Below, piece after piece: positions 44,895 through 56,412 of a DNA stretch of 64,000 nucleotides. The DNA lies in contig NZ_JAMGBF010000078.1 in the NCBI RefSeq assembly GCF_023516615.1, forward strand, positions 1 to 64,000, given 5' to 3'. Position 1 is the first letter of the stretch, and every line of letters starts with the position of its first letter. The DNA comes from Streptomyces panaciradicis. GTDB taxonomy: Bacteria; Actinomycetota; Actinomycetes; Streptomycetales; Streptomycetaceae. The notes beneath the pieces were generated by a model. The model had not been told where the DNA came from and did no database searches. It saw only the letters and a list, made by a program, of their open reading frames with translations. The translations under genes and the position numbers were made by a program.

Positions 44895-46001
44895 TCACAT
44901 GCGGCGGCCCCTTTTCAGTTCCATGGCTGCCCTGCCCTCCGCGCCCTTGCGCTTCCAGTCGCGGCGGAGTTCCGCGCGGGCTCGGGCGTCGGTCTTGGCC
45001 ACGATCCACTGGTTCTCGCGGACCAGCTTCCGGTAGCTCTCCAGCCGTCGTACCTGGAGTTCCCCGGCGTCCACGGCCGCCAGTACCGCGCAGCCCGGTT
45101 CGGCGCCGTGCGCGCAGTCGTGGAAGCGGCACTGCTGGGCGAGTTCCTCGATCTCGGCGAAGACCTGCCCGACGCCGCTCTCGGCGTCCCACAGGCCGAC
45201 GCCGCGCAGTCCCGGCGTGTCGATGAGCACTCCCCCGCCGGGCAGGGCGAGCAGGTTGCGGGTGGTCGTCGTGTGGCGGCCCTTGCCGTCGACGTCCCGG
45301 ATGGCCTGGACGTCCATCACGTCGGCGCCGACGAGCGCGTTCACGAGGGTGGACTTGCCCGCGCCGGACTGGCCGAGCAGCACGGTCGTGCCGTCGCCGA
45401 CGGCGGCGCGCAGGACGTCGAGTCCGTCGCCGTCCACGGCGCTGACCGGCAGGACGGTCACGCCGGGCGCCGACAGTTCCACGTCCTGGACCAGGTGGGC
45501 CCGGGTCACCGCGTCCGGCACGAGGTCGGCCTTGGTGAGGACGACGAGCGGCTGGGCGCCCGACTCCCAGGCCAGCGCGAGGAACCGCTCGATGCGCCCG
45601 AGGTCGAGCTCGGCCGCGAGCGACACCGCGACGATGGCGTGGTCGACGTTGGCGGCGAGGATCTGCCCCTCGGACCGCTTGGAGGAGGTGGAGCGCACGA
45701 AGGCGGTGCGGCGCGGCAGATACGTACGGACGTAGCGGGGGTTGCCGCCCGGTTCGACGGCGACCCAGTCGCCGGTGCACACGACCCGCAGCGGGTCGTG
45801 CGGGGTGACGAACGCCGTGTCGGCGCGCAGCACCCCGTCGGCGGTGACCACGTCGCACTGGCCGCGGTCGACCCGGACCACGCGTCCGGGCAGCAGTCCT
45901 TCGGTGGCGTACGGGGCGAACGTGTCCGCCCATGCCTCGTCCCAGCCGTAGGGAGCGAGCGCGGAAAAAGCAGAAGCGGAGAAAGCAGAACGGGAAGTCA
46001 A
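44895..46001 (-). CDS. rsgA: ribosome small-subunit-dependent GTPase A
   Basis: 368 residues. It is a circularly permuted GTPase: G4 'VVLTKADLV' precedes G1 'GQSGAGKSTLVNAL' and G3 'DTPGLRG'. An N-terminal OB fold comes first, and a C-terminal zinc knuckle ('CRFHDCAHGAEPGC') closes it. RsgA matures the 30S subunit and releases RbfA. The start is a TTG at 46001 with GAAGGG upstream; the N-terminus 'SAFSASAFSA' is a small duplication. A leader ORF lies 45 bp upstream. Confidence 0.92.
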   Translation of the reverse strand: MTSRSAFSASAFSALAPYGWDEAWADTFAPYATEGLLPGRVVRVDRGQCDVVTADGVLRADTAFVTPHDPLRVVCTGDWVAVEPGGNPRYVRTYLPRRTAFVRSTSSKRSEGQILAANVDHAIVAVSLAAELDLGRIERFLALAWESGAQPLVVLTKADLVPDAVTRAHLVQDVELSAPGVTVLPVSAVDGDGLDVLRAAVGDGTTVLLGQSGAGKSTLVNALVGADVMDVQAIRDVDGKGRHTTTTRNLLALPGGGVLIDTPGLRGVGLWDAESGVGQVFAEIEELAQQCRFHDCAHGAEPGCAVLAAVDAGELQVRRLESYRKLVRENQWIVAKTDARARAELRRDWKRKGAEGRAAMELKRGRRM

Positions 46002-46046
46002 GGGTGACCCTTCACAAGGGAGGCCCCGGCGACAGGTTCGGTGAGG

Positions 46047-46115
46047 TCAGCCGGCGGCCACGGAGGTGGACGTGATGATCTGGATGCGGGCAGCGCTCGT
46101 CGCAAAGACAGCCAT
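46047..46115 (-). CDS. 22-residue leader peptide upstream of rsgA
   Basis: ATG at 46115 follows a perfect AGGAGG at 8-9 nt. The peptide reads MAVFATSAARIQIITSTS then VAAG and ends in TGA 46047-46049, 45 bp before the rsgA TTG. The very strong ribosome site next to a short ORF suggests it is translated and may control downstream translation or transcription. It has no matching amino-acid cluster for classical attenuation. Confidence 0.6.
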   Translation of the reverse strand: MAVFATSAARIQIITSTSVAAG

Positions 46116-46194
46116 CGGTCAACACCTCCTCTTTCCTCGGTTCAGGGTCGTTCCTCGAACCGGCGCAACAGTAGCCCGCCGCGCCGGTGTCCCG

Positions 46195-47679
46195 TCAACC
46201 GGTTTTCTCGCAGGGGTGCCCGTTCAGCGTGAAGTCGTAGGGCGGCGAGTTCTTGGTCTTCCAGGAGGCGAGGAACCCGAAGGAGAGCGTGCCGCGTGCG
46301 GGGACGGCCTTGTTGTAGTCGGCGGCGGTCGCCGTGACGCGGTCGCCGGTCTGGGCGACGGTGGCGTCCCACATCTGGCCGACCTGCTGGCCGTCCTTGA
46401 AGGACCAGCCGACGCTCCAGTTGGTCAGCGCCTTCGTCGTGGTGACGGAGACGGTGGCCTGGAAGCCGTCGGGCCACTCGTTGACCAGGTCGTAGCCGAC
46501 CGTGCAGGTGGCCGCTTCCTTCACGGTGGCACCGCCGCCGCCCGCGGCGGACGACGACGTGCCCTGGGGTTCGGGGTCGGGCTTGCCGTCGTCGCCGCCC
46601 TTCGCCCCGGACACGGTCGTGGTGGGGGACGGCGAGGCGCTGCTCGGGGAGGAGGTGACGGGCGGCGGGGAGGGGCGGGGGGCGGCGACGGGGCTGCTGT
46701 CGGACGGGGTGTCGCCCGCCGTGATGTCGCCGTCCGCGCCGCCGAACGGCATCAGGGACACGGCCAGCGCGAGGAACGAGACCAGGACGGCCGCGACGAG
46801 GAGGCCGTTGCGCACGGTGCGCGCCCGGTCCGCGCCGGACTTGGGCTCGCCGTTCTCGCCCTCGGCGGGGTCGGGGCGCCCGGCGCCGAGCCGCACCTCG
46901 GCGGCGCGTCGGCGGCGCTCCAGGTAGGCGAGGCCGCCCCAGCCGATCACGCCGCCGGCGAGGGCGGTGGGGAGTCCGCCGCCGTGCGGGCGCAAGCACG
47001 CGGCGGCCTCGGCGCAGTCCACGCAGGTGGCGAGGTGGCGCGAGAGGTCGGCGGGGATGTCGGCGCCGGGCGAGCGGGTGACCGCGTCGAGGAGGCGGGC
47101 GTAGCTGCGGCAGTTCGCGTCCAGCGGCGTGTCGAGGTGGGCGCGGTGGCAGCGGTCGCGGAACAGGCGGCGTACCTCGGTGAGTTCCTCGCCGACGAGC
47201 GCGGGGTCGAGGCCGAGCCGGCGGGCCACCACGGAGTGCGGCAGTGCCTCCACCTCGGCCAGCCACAGCAGTGTCGCGTCCGCGTCCTGCAGGTCGCGCA
47301 GGGCGCGCAGGGCGAGCGGGCGTTGCAGCGGCGGCCCCGTGTAGCGCGTGGCCTTCTCGGAGTTCAGCCACAGGCGCAGGTCGGGGTCGAGGTCGTCGCC
47401 CTGTCCGCTCTCCTCCCAGTCGGCCGCCGTGCTGCGCACGGCGGTCAACAGCAGCGGGATCATGGGCAGTCGGGGTGAGCGGCGGCCGGTGCCTCGGGCG
47501 ACGGGTCCGCTCTCCGTGTCGCGGACCTCGCGTATACCGAGCGCGAACGCCTCCGAGGCCAGCTGTGTGGCAGCGGTGGCGCCGGCGGTGCACAGGTCGG
47601 CGTAGGAAAGCACCGCGTCCCAGCACTCGGAGAACAGCGCGGCCTCGGCGGCGTCCTTCGGGGTCGGCAGGTCGGGCAT
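46195..47679 (-). CDS. sigma-like/anti-sigma zinc-finger/transmembrane/CBM2 fusion protein
   Basis: 494 residues. The N-terminal about 190 residues resemble ECF sigma regions 2-4, with a region-4-like HTH ('LPHSVVARRLGLDPALVGEE'). An anti-sigma zinc motif H215-x3-C219-x2-C222 ('HLATCVDCAEAA') follows, then one membrane helix (about 289-312) and a long Pro/Ser/Thr linker. The C-terminus (about 391-493) is a carbohydrate-binding module family 2 ('NWSVGWSFKDGQQV', 'Cys...Cys' bracketed). The outer domain should bind cellulose or chitin. The layout suggests a membrane sensor that links polysaccharide binding to transcription or to anti-sigma control; this is inference. Confidence 0.82.
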   Translation of the reverse strand: MPDLPTPKDAAEAALFSECWDAVLSYADLCTAGATAATQLASEAFALGIREVRDTESGPVARGTGRRSPRLPMIPLLLTAVRSTAADWEESGQGDDLDPDLRLWLNSEKATRYTGPPLQRPLALRALRDLQDADATLLWLAEVEALPHSVVARRLGLDPALVGEELTEVRRLFRDRCHRAHLDTPLDANCRSYARLLDAVTRSPGADIPADLSRHLATCVDCAEAAACLRPHGGGLPTALAGGVIGWGGLAYLERRRRAAEVRLGAGRPDPAEGENGEPKSGADRARTVRNGLLVAAVLVSFLALAVSLMPFGGADGDITAGDTPSDSSPVAAPRPSPPPVTSSPSSASPSPTTTVSGAKGGDDGKPDPEPQGTSSSAAGGGGATVKEAATCTVGYDLVNEWPDGFQATVSVTTTKALTNWSVGWSFKDGQQVGQMWDATVAQTGDRVTATAADYNKAVPARGTLSFGFLASWKTKNSPPYDFTLNGHPCEKTG

Positions 47680-47774
47680 GGGTCTCCTGCATTGAAAGCG
47701 AGGTCAACTCACCATGACGGCAAAGGAGTTGGGGGGAACCTCGCGGCAGGGCAGGAGCCTTTCACGTTTTTCTC

Positions 47775-47802
47775 ACAACTGACAAGCGCTGTGTTCAGTT
47801 GT
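47775..47802. promoter_or_regulatory. 8-bp-arm inverted repeat upstream of the CBM2 fusion gene
   Basis: ACAACTGA (47775-47782) and TCAGTTGT (47795-47802) face each other across 12 nt. It lies 96 bp upstream of the fusion gene and past the radical SAM stop, so it could be an operator or a weak terminator. Confidence 0.4.
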
Positions 47803-47897
47803 CCTGACAGACCCCTGTGGAACCGCCGCCGGGCCACAACTCCCGCCTCATGTACGCAAGGAGACCACGCTTCGACTCACCGTGCCCAGAGGTTCGC

Positions 47898-49247
47898 TCA
47901 GACCTCCGCCGTCTCCTCCGCGCTCTCGTCCGTCGTCTCCCGCGCCGGAAGGCTGTCCATGAAGGAGCTGACGGAGAACACGGCACGGCCGGGTCCGGGC
48001 GGGCCGTAGCCGGGGGGCGAGGACAGGCCGAAGTCCTCCATGGTCTGCCGGTAGGCCTGCAGCAGCCGGATGTGGTACTCCAGCGGCGCGCCCGCCGGGT
48101 TGGCCTTGCCGAGCGGCGTCGTGGGCTCGGGGCACCAGGTGGTGAAGCGGGGCGTGATGCCGTTCGACATGAAGAAGCGCAGGCCCTCGGTGGTCGAGTC
48201 GATCGCCTCGTCGACCGTCTTGAACCCGAAGGGCTCGGCCATCTCCACGCCCGCCACGAAGTTGGGGATGACGTTGCGCGCGCCGAAGACGTCCGCCGAG
48301 TCCAGGATGCGCCGGTGCCACTCGTCCCGGCCGACGTACCGCTCCTTGCCCGGGCAGTACATCTTGAACAGATACTCGTCCCACACCTCGTAGTTGGGGT
48401 GGTAGATCTGCACGCCGTAGTCCTTGAACCGCTGCACGTCGTCCTTGGGCAGCGCCTGTGCGACGACCTTGCCGATCCAGCGGCCCGGGAAGCGCTCCTC
48501 GATGGCCTTGGCGTAGTGGCCGTAGAAGTCGGCCTCGTCCCGCCCGGAGACCGTCTTGGTGATCGCGCCGCCGGTGAGCGTGTAGGCGGTGGACGCCTTG
48601 GCGGTGTCGTACCGGTCGATGATCTCCAGGGCCTCCAGCACCTCCTCCACGTCCTTGACGCCCGTGTACGGCCGCCCGGCCGCCTTGTGCTGGCGCCAGT
48701 TGTGGTTGATGTCGCAGTACTGGCACTCCTCCTTGGCGCCGAAGTACTGGCAGACCCGGAAGACGGTGAGGTAGATCAGGTAGCCCCACTGGATGGTCGG
48801 GGCGACCTCCATGACCGACTTCCCGTTGGACAGCTTGTGCCGGTAGTACTCGGGCATGGGCGGCACGCCGACGTCGGCGATGCGCTTGCCGTCGAGGTAG
48901 AGGCCGAGCACCCCTTCGTCGTTCGCGGCGACGCGGTACGGCGAGGACGGGTTCACGCGCACGGAGACGACGGTGCGGCGCAGGTCGTAGGGGCCGCCGG
49001 TGAGGATGATCTCCTCCGGGGGCCGGCGCAGGGCGGCCTCGCCGAGCTCGGGCAGGGTGCCGTGGTCGAAGGAGAAGATGAAGTACGACTTCGGCTTGAC
49101 CTCGCCGCCCTCGTTGTCGCTGAGCGCGGAGGGGTCGAAGGCCACACCACCACGCAGCAGGTCCTCTTTGAAGACGGCTTCCCGCGGTACCTGCGGAAAC
49201 CGCTCCATCAGATCCTCGACCAGTGCGGTACGGCTGCCCATCCCCAC
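47898..49247 (-). CDS. radical SAM family protein
   Basis: 449 residues. The cluster motif is C166-x8-C175-x2-C178 ('CQYFGAKEECQYC'), longer than the classic CxxxCxxC but within known variants. The TIM-barrel core includes 'TLTGGAITKTVSG' and 'YEVWDEYLFKMYCPGKERYV'. It should bind a 4Fe-4S cluster and SAM and start radical chemistry, but the substrate is unknown. A short acidic tail ends the protein. It stands alone. Confidence 0.85.
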   Translation of the reverse strand: MGMGSRTALVEDLMERFPQVPREAVFKEDLLRGGVAFDPSALSDNEGGEVKPKSYFIFSFDHGTLPELGEAALRRPPEEIILTGGPYDLRRTVVSVRVNPSSPYRVAANDEGVLGLYLDGKRIADVGVPPMPEYYRHKLSNGKSVMEVAPTIQWGYLIYLTVFRVCQYFGAKEECQYCDINHNWRQHKAAGRPYTGVKDVEEVLEALEIIDRYDTAKASTAYTLTGGAITKTVSGRDEADFYGHYAKAIEERFPGRWIGKVVAQALPKDDVQRFKDYGVQIYHPNYEVWDEYLFKMYCPGKERYVGRDEWHRRILDSADVFGARNVIPNFVAGVEMAEPFGFKTVDEAIDSTTEGLRFFMSNGITPRFTTWCPEPTTPLGKANPAGAPLEYHIRLLQAYRQTMEDFGLSSPPGYGPPGPGRAVFSVSSFMDSLPARETTDESAEETAEV

Positions 49248-49299
49248 TCTCCTCCCGGCTCAGGCGTTCGACTCCCCACCGTATGCCCCCGCCCGGCGC

Positions 49300-49962
49300 T
49301 CAGCCGTGGCGGGCCCCCTCACGGCGCGCGATGTGTCCTGGTATCGGCCGGCCGGGCGGCAGCAGCGGGTCGGGCACCGGGGTGTCCCAGGCCGAGGTCA
49401 GCGGCAGGGTGCCGGCCCACAGGCCCAGCTCCGCGTCGGGGCCGTCGCCGTCGTCGGGGGGCCCGGTGCGGATCTTCACCGAGGCCTGTTCGAGGGAGAG
49501 GGCGAGGAGCGTGGTGGCGGCGAGCTCCTTGCGGCTGGGGCGGCGGGCGTACGACCACTGGCCGGGCGCCGCGTGCTCGGTGAGCAGCCGCAGCCCGGTC
49601 AGCTTCTCCTCGGGGTCGGTGACCTTGCGGGCCTCGCCGTGGATCATGGCGCTGCGGTAGTTGACGCCGTGCTCGAAGACGGAGCGGGCGAGGACCAGCC
49701 CGTCCACGTGGGTGACGGTGACGCACACCGGGGTGCCGCCCGCGAGGCTGCGGCTGGCCACGGAACCGTGCAGGTAGAGCTGCCGCTCGTCGCGGCCGTA
49801 GACCGTCGGCACCACCAGCGGCCGGCCGTCGACCACCACACCCAGGTGGCAGACGAACCCCGCGTCGAGGACGGCGTCGAGGTCGGCACGGTCGAGGCTG
49901 CCCTGTTCGCGCAGGCGGCGGTGCCGGGTGAGGTCGGTCTCCGGAAGCGATTCGCGCGTCAT
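49300..49962 (-). CDS. pyridoxamine 5'-phosphate oxidase-like FMN split-barrel protein
   Basis: 220 residues; ATG at 49962 (MTRESLPETD). Blocks 'GFVCHLGVVVDGRPLVVPTV', 'LYLHGSVASRSL' and 'VFEHGVNYRSAMIHGEARKV' match the PPOX/FMN-binding split barrel. Many such proteins reduce F420- or FMN-linked substrates or bind haem. The substrate is unknown. Confidence 0.83.
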   Translation of the reverse strand: MTRESLPETDLTRHRRLREQGSLDRADLDAVLDAGFVCHLGVVVDGRPLVVPTVYGRDERQLYLHGSVASRSLAGGTPVCVTVTHVDGLVLARSVFEHGVNYRSAMIHGEARKVTDPEEKLTGLRLLTEHAAPGQWSYARRPSRKELAATTLLALSLEQASVKIRTGPPDDGDGPDAELGLWAGTLPLTSAWDTPVPDPLLPPGRPIPGHIARREGARHG

Positions 49963-50059
49963 GCGGCGAAAAGCTACCGATATCGCAACTGGAACGCTAG
50001 ATATATGCGGATAGCTCTGCGCAGCACCGAATTCGCTACGACATCCGCAGGAGACCTGC

Positions 50060-52430
<2,371 letters not shown>

Positions 52431-52531
52431 GGCCCATTTTTTAACCCCTTGTCGAACAGCTCCGGCGGGTCATAGCCTGGCGCCGCCGGTGGCCGTCGTG
52501 GCCCGGCCGGACGTTCTGCGGGGGAGACCGG

Positions 52532-53695
52532 GTGACGGACACGGAAGTGCGGTCCGGCGCGGCCGGACGGCTGTTCAGCCGGCCGGCCGCGGTCGCGTCC
52601 TGCGTCGGGTTCGTCCTCATCGGCATGCTCCAGGCGCTCTTCGGGCCCGCGGTCCCGGGCCTGCGCGAGGAGTTCGGCCTGTCGCCCTCGGGCGCGGGCC
52701 TCGGCCTGAGCCTGCACTTCGCGGGCGGCGTGGCCGGCGTCCTCGCCTTCAACGCGATCCACGCCCGGATCAGCAACAGGGCCCTGCTGTCCGCGAGTTA
52801 CGCGCTGATGGCGGTGGGCGCCGCCGGCTTCGCGCTGGCCCCGGCCTGGCCGGTCGCGCTGGCCGCCGCCTTCCTCGGCGGCCTGGGCTTCGGCGGCATC
52901 GACTACGGCCTCAACCAGCTGTTCGCGGTCGGCTTCGGCCACCGCTCCACGGCCATGCTGAACGTCCTCAACGCCCATTTCGGCATCGGGGCGGTCCTGG
53001 GGCCGGCGGTGGTGGCGTGGGCCGGGCCCGGCGACTACGCGTACGCCTTCGGCGGCTGCGCCGTCCTCGCCGGAGTGCTGGCGCTGTGCACGAGTGGCGT
53101 GCGCACGCACCCCGCCGAACCGGAGGAGCCGAAGGCCGGGTCGCCGGTCCTGTCCCGTGTCCTGACCGGCTTCCTCGTCCTGTACGTCCTCAACGTCGCC
53201 GTCGAGGCGGGCGTCGGCGGCTGGGAGCCCACCCATCTGGAGACCGTCGGCTACAGCGCGACCGTGGCCGCCTCGGCGACGTCCGTGTACTGGCTGATGC
53301 TGACCGCGGGCCGGTTCCTCGTCGTGCCGGTCGCCCTGCGGCACTCCCCCGAGCGCATCCTCGCCCTGTGCGCGGCCGGCATGACGGCGTGCCTGCTGCT
53401 GTCGCTGGTGGCGGGGGCGGCGCCGGTGGCGTACGCGGGCGTCGGGTTGTTCATCGCGCCGGTCTTCCCGACCGGGCTGCCCTGGCTGAACAGGGCGCTT
53501 CCCCAGGCCAGGCGTGCCGGCGCCTGGGTCATCGCCGCGTCGATGATCGGCGGAGTGGCGGCTCCCCCGCTGCTGGGAGCGGGCATCGAGGCCTCGGGCA
53601 TCCACGCGGTCCCCTGGCTGCTCGCCCTGCTCTCCGCCGCCTCGCTCGTGGCGACCGCGTGGTTGATCCGACTCACCCGGAGGTCCGTCGATTGA
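52532..53695 (+). CDS. major facilitator superfamily transporter
   Basis: 387 residues from a GTG, about 12 membrane helices, with the symmetric halves separated by a cytoplasmic segment near residue 190-205. Substrate is unknown; the absence of a binding protein points to an exporter or sugar porter. The stop overlaps the TTG of the ABC ATPase (TTGA), so the two are translated together. Confidence 0.85.
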   Translation: MTDTEVRSGAAGRLFSRPAAVASCVGFVLIGMLQALFGPAVPGLREEFGLSPSGAGLGLSLHFAGGVAGVLAFNAIHARISNRALLSASYALMAVGAAGFALAPAWPVALAAAFLGGLGFGGIDYGLNQLFAVGFGHRSTAMLNVLNAHFGIGAVLGPAVVAWAGPGDYAYAFGGCAVLAGVLALCTSGVRTHPAEPEEPKAGSPVLSRVLTGFLVLYVLNVAVEAGVGGWEPTHLETVGYSATVAASATSVYWLMLTAGRFLVVPVALRHSPERILALCAAGMTACLLLSLVAGAAPVAYAGVGLFIAPVFPTGLPWLNRALPQARRAGAWVIAASMIGGVAAPPLLGAGIEASGIHAVPWLLALLSAASLVATAWLIRLTRRSVD

Positions 53696-54699
53696 GCGGC
53701 AGCATCGAGGTGCGGGGACTGTCCCGCGCCTTCCGTTCCACCGTCCGCCGTCCCGGTTTCGCGGGGGCGCTCAGATCCCTGATCGACCCCGAGCGGGTCA
53801 CCAAGTACGCCGTCAGCGACATCACCTTCGACGTGGCCCCGGGCGAACTCCTCGCCCTGCTCGGCCCGAACGGCGCCGGCAAGTCCACCACCATCAAGAT
53901 CCTCACCGGCATCCTCACCCCGACCGCGGGCGAGGCCCGGGTCGCGGGCGTCGTCCCCTACCAGGAGCGGGAGCGCAACGCCCGTAACATCGGCGCGGTG
54001 TTCGGGCAGCGCACTCAGCTGTGGTGGGATCTGCCGGTGCGGGAGTCGTTCGCGATCCTGCGCGACATCTACGAGGTGCCACGCGCCGAACACGCCGCCC
54101 GGTTGCGGGAGTTCGACGACCTGCTGGAGCTGTCGGCGTTCTGGGACACCCGGGTGCGGCATCTCTCGCTGGGCCAGCGGGTGCGCTGCGACCTGGCAGC
54201 CGCCCTGCTGCACGACCCTCCGGTGGTCTTCCTGGACGAGCCGACCATCGGCATGGACGTGGTGGTCAAGGAACAGGTGCGGGAGTTCCTGCGGCACCAG
54301 GTCGAACAGCGCGGCCGTACCGTCCTGTTGACCACGCACGACATGACGGAGGTGGAGCGGCTCGCCGAGCGGGTCGTGCTCGTCAACCACGGCCGGCTCG
54401 TCCTGGACGGCACCCTCGACGAGATCCGCCGCACCTACGGTTCGACCTGGCAGGTGCGGGTGACGCTCGCCGACGCCCACGCCGCCGTCGTACCGCTGCC
54501 GGGCATCGCGCTGCTCGGCAGGGACGGCCCGAGGGCCGTGTTCGGCCCGGACGGCTCCGGCGCGCCGACCGTCCACCAGGCCCTCAAGGCGGTCATCGAG
54601 CGGTACGAGGTGACGGACGTCGCCATCGACGAGGCGGACCTGGAGGACGTGATGCGGGCCGCCTACGTCCATGCCGGCCCCGCCGTCGAGGAGGCCTGA
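53692..54699 (+). CDS. ABC transporter ATP-binding protein
   Basis: 335 residues from TTG 53692 with GGAGG upstream. Walker A 'LLGPNGAGKSTTIK', signature 'LSLGQRVRCDLAAALL', Walker B 'PPVVFLDEPTIGMD' and the switch His in 'LLTTHDMTE' are intact. A C-terminal accessory domain of about 100 residues follows. With the two permeases it forms an ABC-2 exporter of the DrrA/viologen-resistance-like group. Confidence 0.92.
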   Translation: MSGSIEVRGLSRAFRSTVRRPGFAGALRSLIDPERVTKYAVSDITFDVAPGELLALLGPNGAGKSTTIKILTGILTPTAGEARVAGVVPYQERERNARNIGAVFGQRTQLWWDLPVRESFAILRDIYEVPRAEHAARLREFDDLLELSAFWDTRVRHLSLGQRVRCDLAAALLHDPPVVFLDEPTIGMDVVVKEQVREFLRHQVEQRGRTVLLTTHDMTEVERLAERVVLVNHGRLVLDGTLDEIRRTYGSTWQVRVTLADAHAAVVPLPGIALLGRDGPRAVFGPDGSGAPTVHQALKAVIERYEVTDVAIDEADLEDVMRAAYVHAGPAVEEA

Positions 54700-54700
54700 G

Positions 54701-55504
54701 ATGGCCGTCCTGCACGCCTGGCGGGCCGCCCGCGTCACCCCGCTCGGCGAGCTGCACGCCCCGCCCCGGATGACGGCGGCCCTGGTCCGGCTGGTCGTCC
54801 AGGTGGTCCTGGTCGCCTCGCTGTGGAACGGCCTGTACGCGCACGCCGGTCCCACCGCGGGGCTCAGCCGCGACCAGGCCGTCTCGTACGCCGTGCTGGC
54901 CGTACTGGCCTCGCGGCTGCGGGAGCTGGACCAGTACGCGGGCCGGGACACCGTCCTGCAGCACATGCACTTCGGCACCATCGTCTACTGGTACCTGCGC
55001 CCGCTGCCGCCCGCCCGCTACCACGCGCTGCGGGCCCTGGGCGAGCAGGTCTACGGCGCCGCCTGGGCGCTCGCCGGGTACGCGGTGTGCCTCGCGACCG
55101 GGGTGGTGCGGCCGCCGGAGTCGGCCCTGGTGGCCGGGGTGTTCGTGGTCAGCCTGCTGCTCGGCCAGCTGGTCCTGTACTTCGTGATGCTCCTGCTGGA
55201 CCAGATGTGCTTCTGGACCCTCCGCAACAACGCGGCCATGCTGATCCTCGTCTTCGCCCAGAACCTGCTGTCCGGGGTGTACGCGCCGCTGTGGTTCTTC
55301 CCGGGCTGGTTCCGCGCGATGAGCGCGTTCCTGCCCTTCCAGGCGACGCTCAGCGTGCCGCTGTCCCTGTACGTCGGGCGGATCCGGCCGGCGGACGCGG
55401 CCGGTCAGCTGGCGATCCAGGCCGCCTGGGCCGTGCTGCTGTTCCTGCTCACCCGGTTCCTGTGGCGGCGGGCCGCCCGTCGTGTCATCTCCCAGGGAGG
55501 CTGA
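54701..55504 (+). CDS. ABC-2 transporter permease 1
   Basis: 267 residues; ATG at 54701 immediately after the ATPase stop with GAGGAGG. About six membrane helices; the motif region 'YWYLRPLPPARYHALRALGE' is typical of the ABC2_membrane_6 family. Partner of the next gene. Confidence 0.85.
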   Translation: MAVLHAWRAARVTPLGELHAPPRMTAALVRLVVQVVLVASLWNGLYAHAGPTAGLSRDQAVSYAVLAVLASRLRELDQYAGRDTVLQHMHFGTIVYWYLRPLPPARYHALRALGEQVYGAAWALAGYAVCLATGVVRPPESALVAGVFVVSLLLGQLVLYFVMLLLDQMCFWTLRNNAAMLILVFAQNLLSGVYAPLWFFPGWFRAMSAFLPFQATLSVPLSLYVGRIRPADAAGQLAIQAAWAVLLFLLTRFLWRRAARRVISQGG

Positions 55505-55509
55505 CGACC

Positions 55510-56310
55510 GTGCACGCCGTCCGCACCGCGTGGCGCATCACGCGGCTGAACATCCGCGCCCAGATGGAGTACCGGGTCGAGTTCCTGCTGAACATCGCGA
55601 TCGGCGCGATCTGGCAGGTGTCGGTGATCGTGTTCGCCACCGTGCTGCTGGCCCGGTTCAGCGGGATGGGCGGCTGGGACAGCTCGGAGGTCCTGCTGAT
55701 CCCGGCGACGCGGATGCTGGCGCACGGGCTGTTCGTGCTCTTCCTCGGGCGGATGCACGGCATCGGCCGGTTCGTCCAGGAAGGGAAGATCGACATCTAT
55801 CTGGTGCGGCCGCTGCCGGTCCACCGCCAGGTGCAGCTCGAGTACTTCCCCACCAACGCGATCGGCGACCTGACGGTGGCCGCGGGACTGATGGCCGGGG
55901 CCCTCGGCCGCAGTCACCTCGACTGGACGGCGGGCCGCGTCACCTACCTGGTGGTCTGCCTGATCGGCGGCATGCTGCTGGAGGCCGCCCTGTTCACGGC
56001 GGTGGCCTGCGCCTCGCTGCGCTTCCCGGCCGCCGGCTACTGGGGCCGCTGGCTGGAGGAGCTGCTCGGCACCTTCGGCAGCTACCCGCTGAACGTCCTG
56101 CCCAAGGCGGTCGGCGGCCTGCTCACCTTCGGCCTCCCGCTGGCGTTCGTCGCCTACTTCCCCGCCGCCGTCCTCACCGGACACGGCCACGACACGGGTG
56201 TGCCGTACTGGCTGGCGGCCGCCTCCCCGCTGCTCGGAGTGCTCGCCTACCTCGCCGCGAGGCTCCTGTGGCGGTGGAGCCTGGACCACTACACGGGAGT
56301 GAACGGCTGA
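55510..56310 (+). CDS. ABC-2 transporter permease 2
   Basis: 266 residues from GTG 55510, six helices. 'GKIDIYLVRPLPVHRQVQLEYF' is the counterpart of the loop in permease 1, so the two form a heterodimeric pore. Substrate is unknown. Confidence 0.85.
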   Translation: MHAVRTAWRITRLNIRAQMEYRVEFLLNIAIGAIWQVSVIVFATVLLARFSGMGGWDSSEVLLIPATRMLAHGLFVLFLGRMHGIGRFVQEGKIDIYLVRPLPVHRQVQLEYFPTNAIGDLTVAAGLMAGALGRSHLDWTAGRVTYLVVCLIGGMLLEAALFTAVACASLRFPAAGYWGRWLEELLGTFGSYPLNVLPKAVGGLLTFGLPLAFVAYFPAAVLTGHGHDTGVPYWLAAASPLLGVLAYLAARLLWRWSLDHYTGVNG

Positions 56311-56412
56311 CGGCTCCCGGCGGTGGCCGCGGATGACGGGCAGAACGCGGGCCGCCGCCTACGATCCCTGTGCGGAGGCTTCGATCCGTCCGGTCCCGGC
56401 GAGGAGAGTTGC

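Noticed and set aside
43865-45226. Long plus-strand frame over the tandem repeats and the rsgA 3' half
   Set aside because: It runs antisense through rsgA and its hexapeptide periodicity simply reflects the 18-bp repeat.
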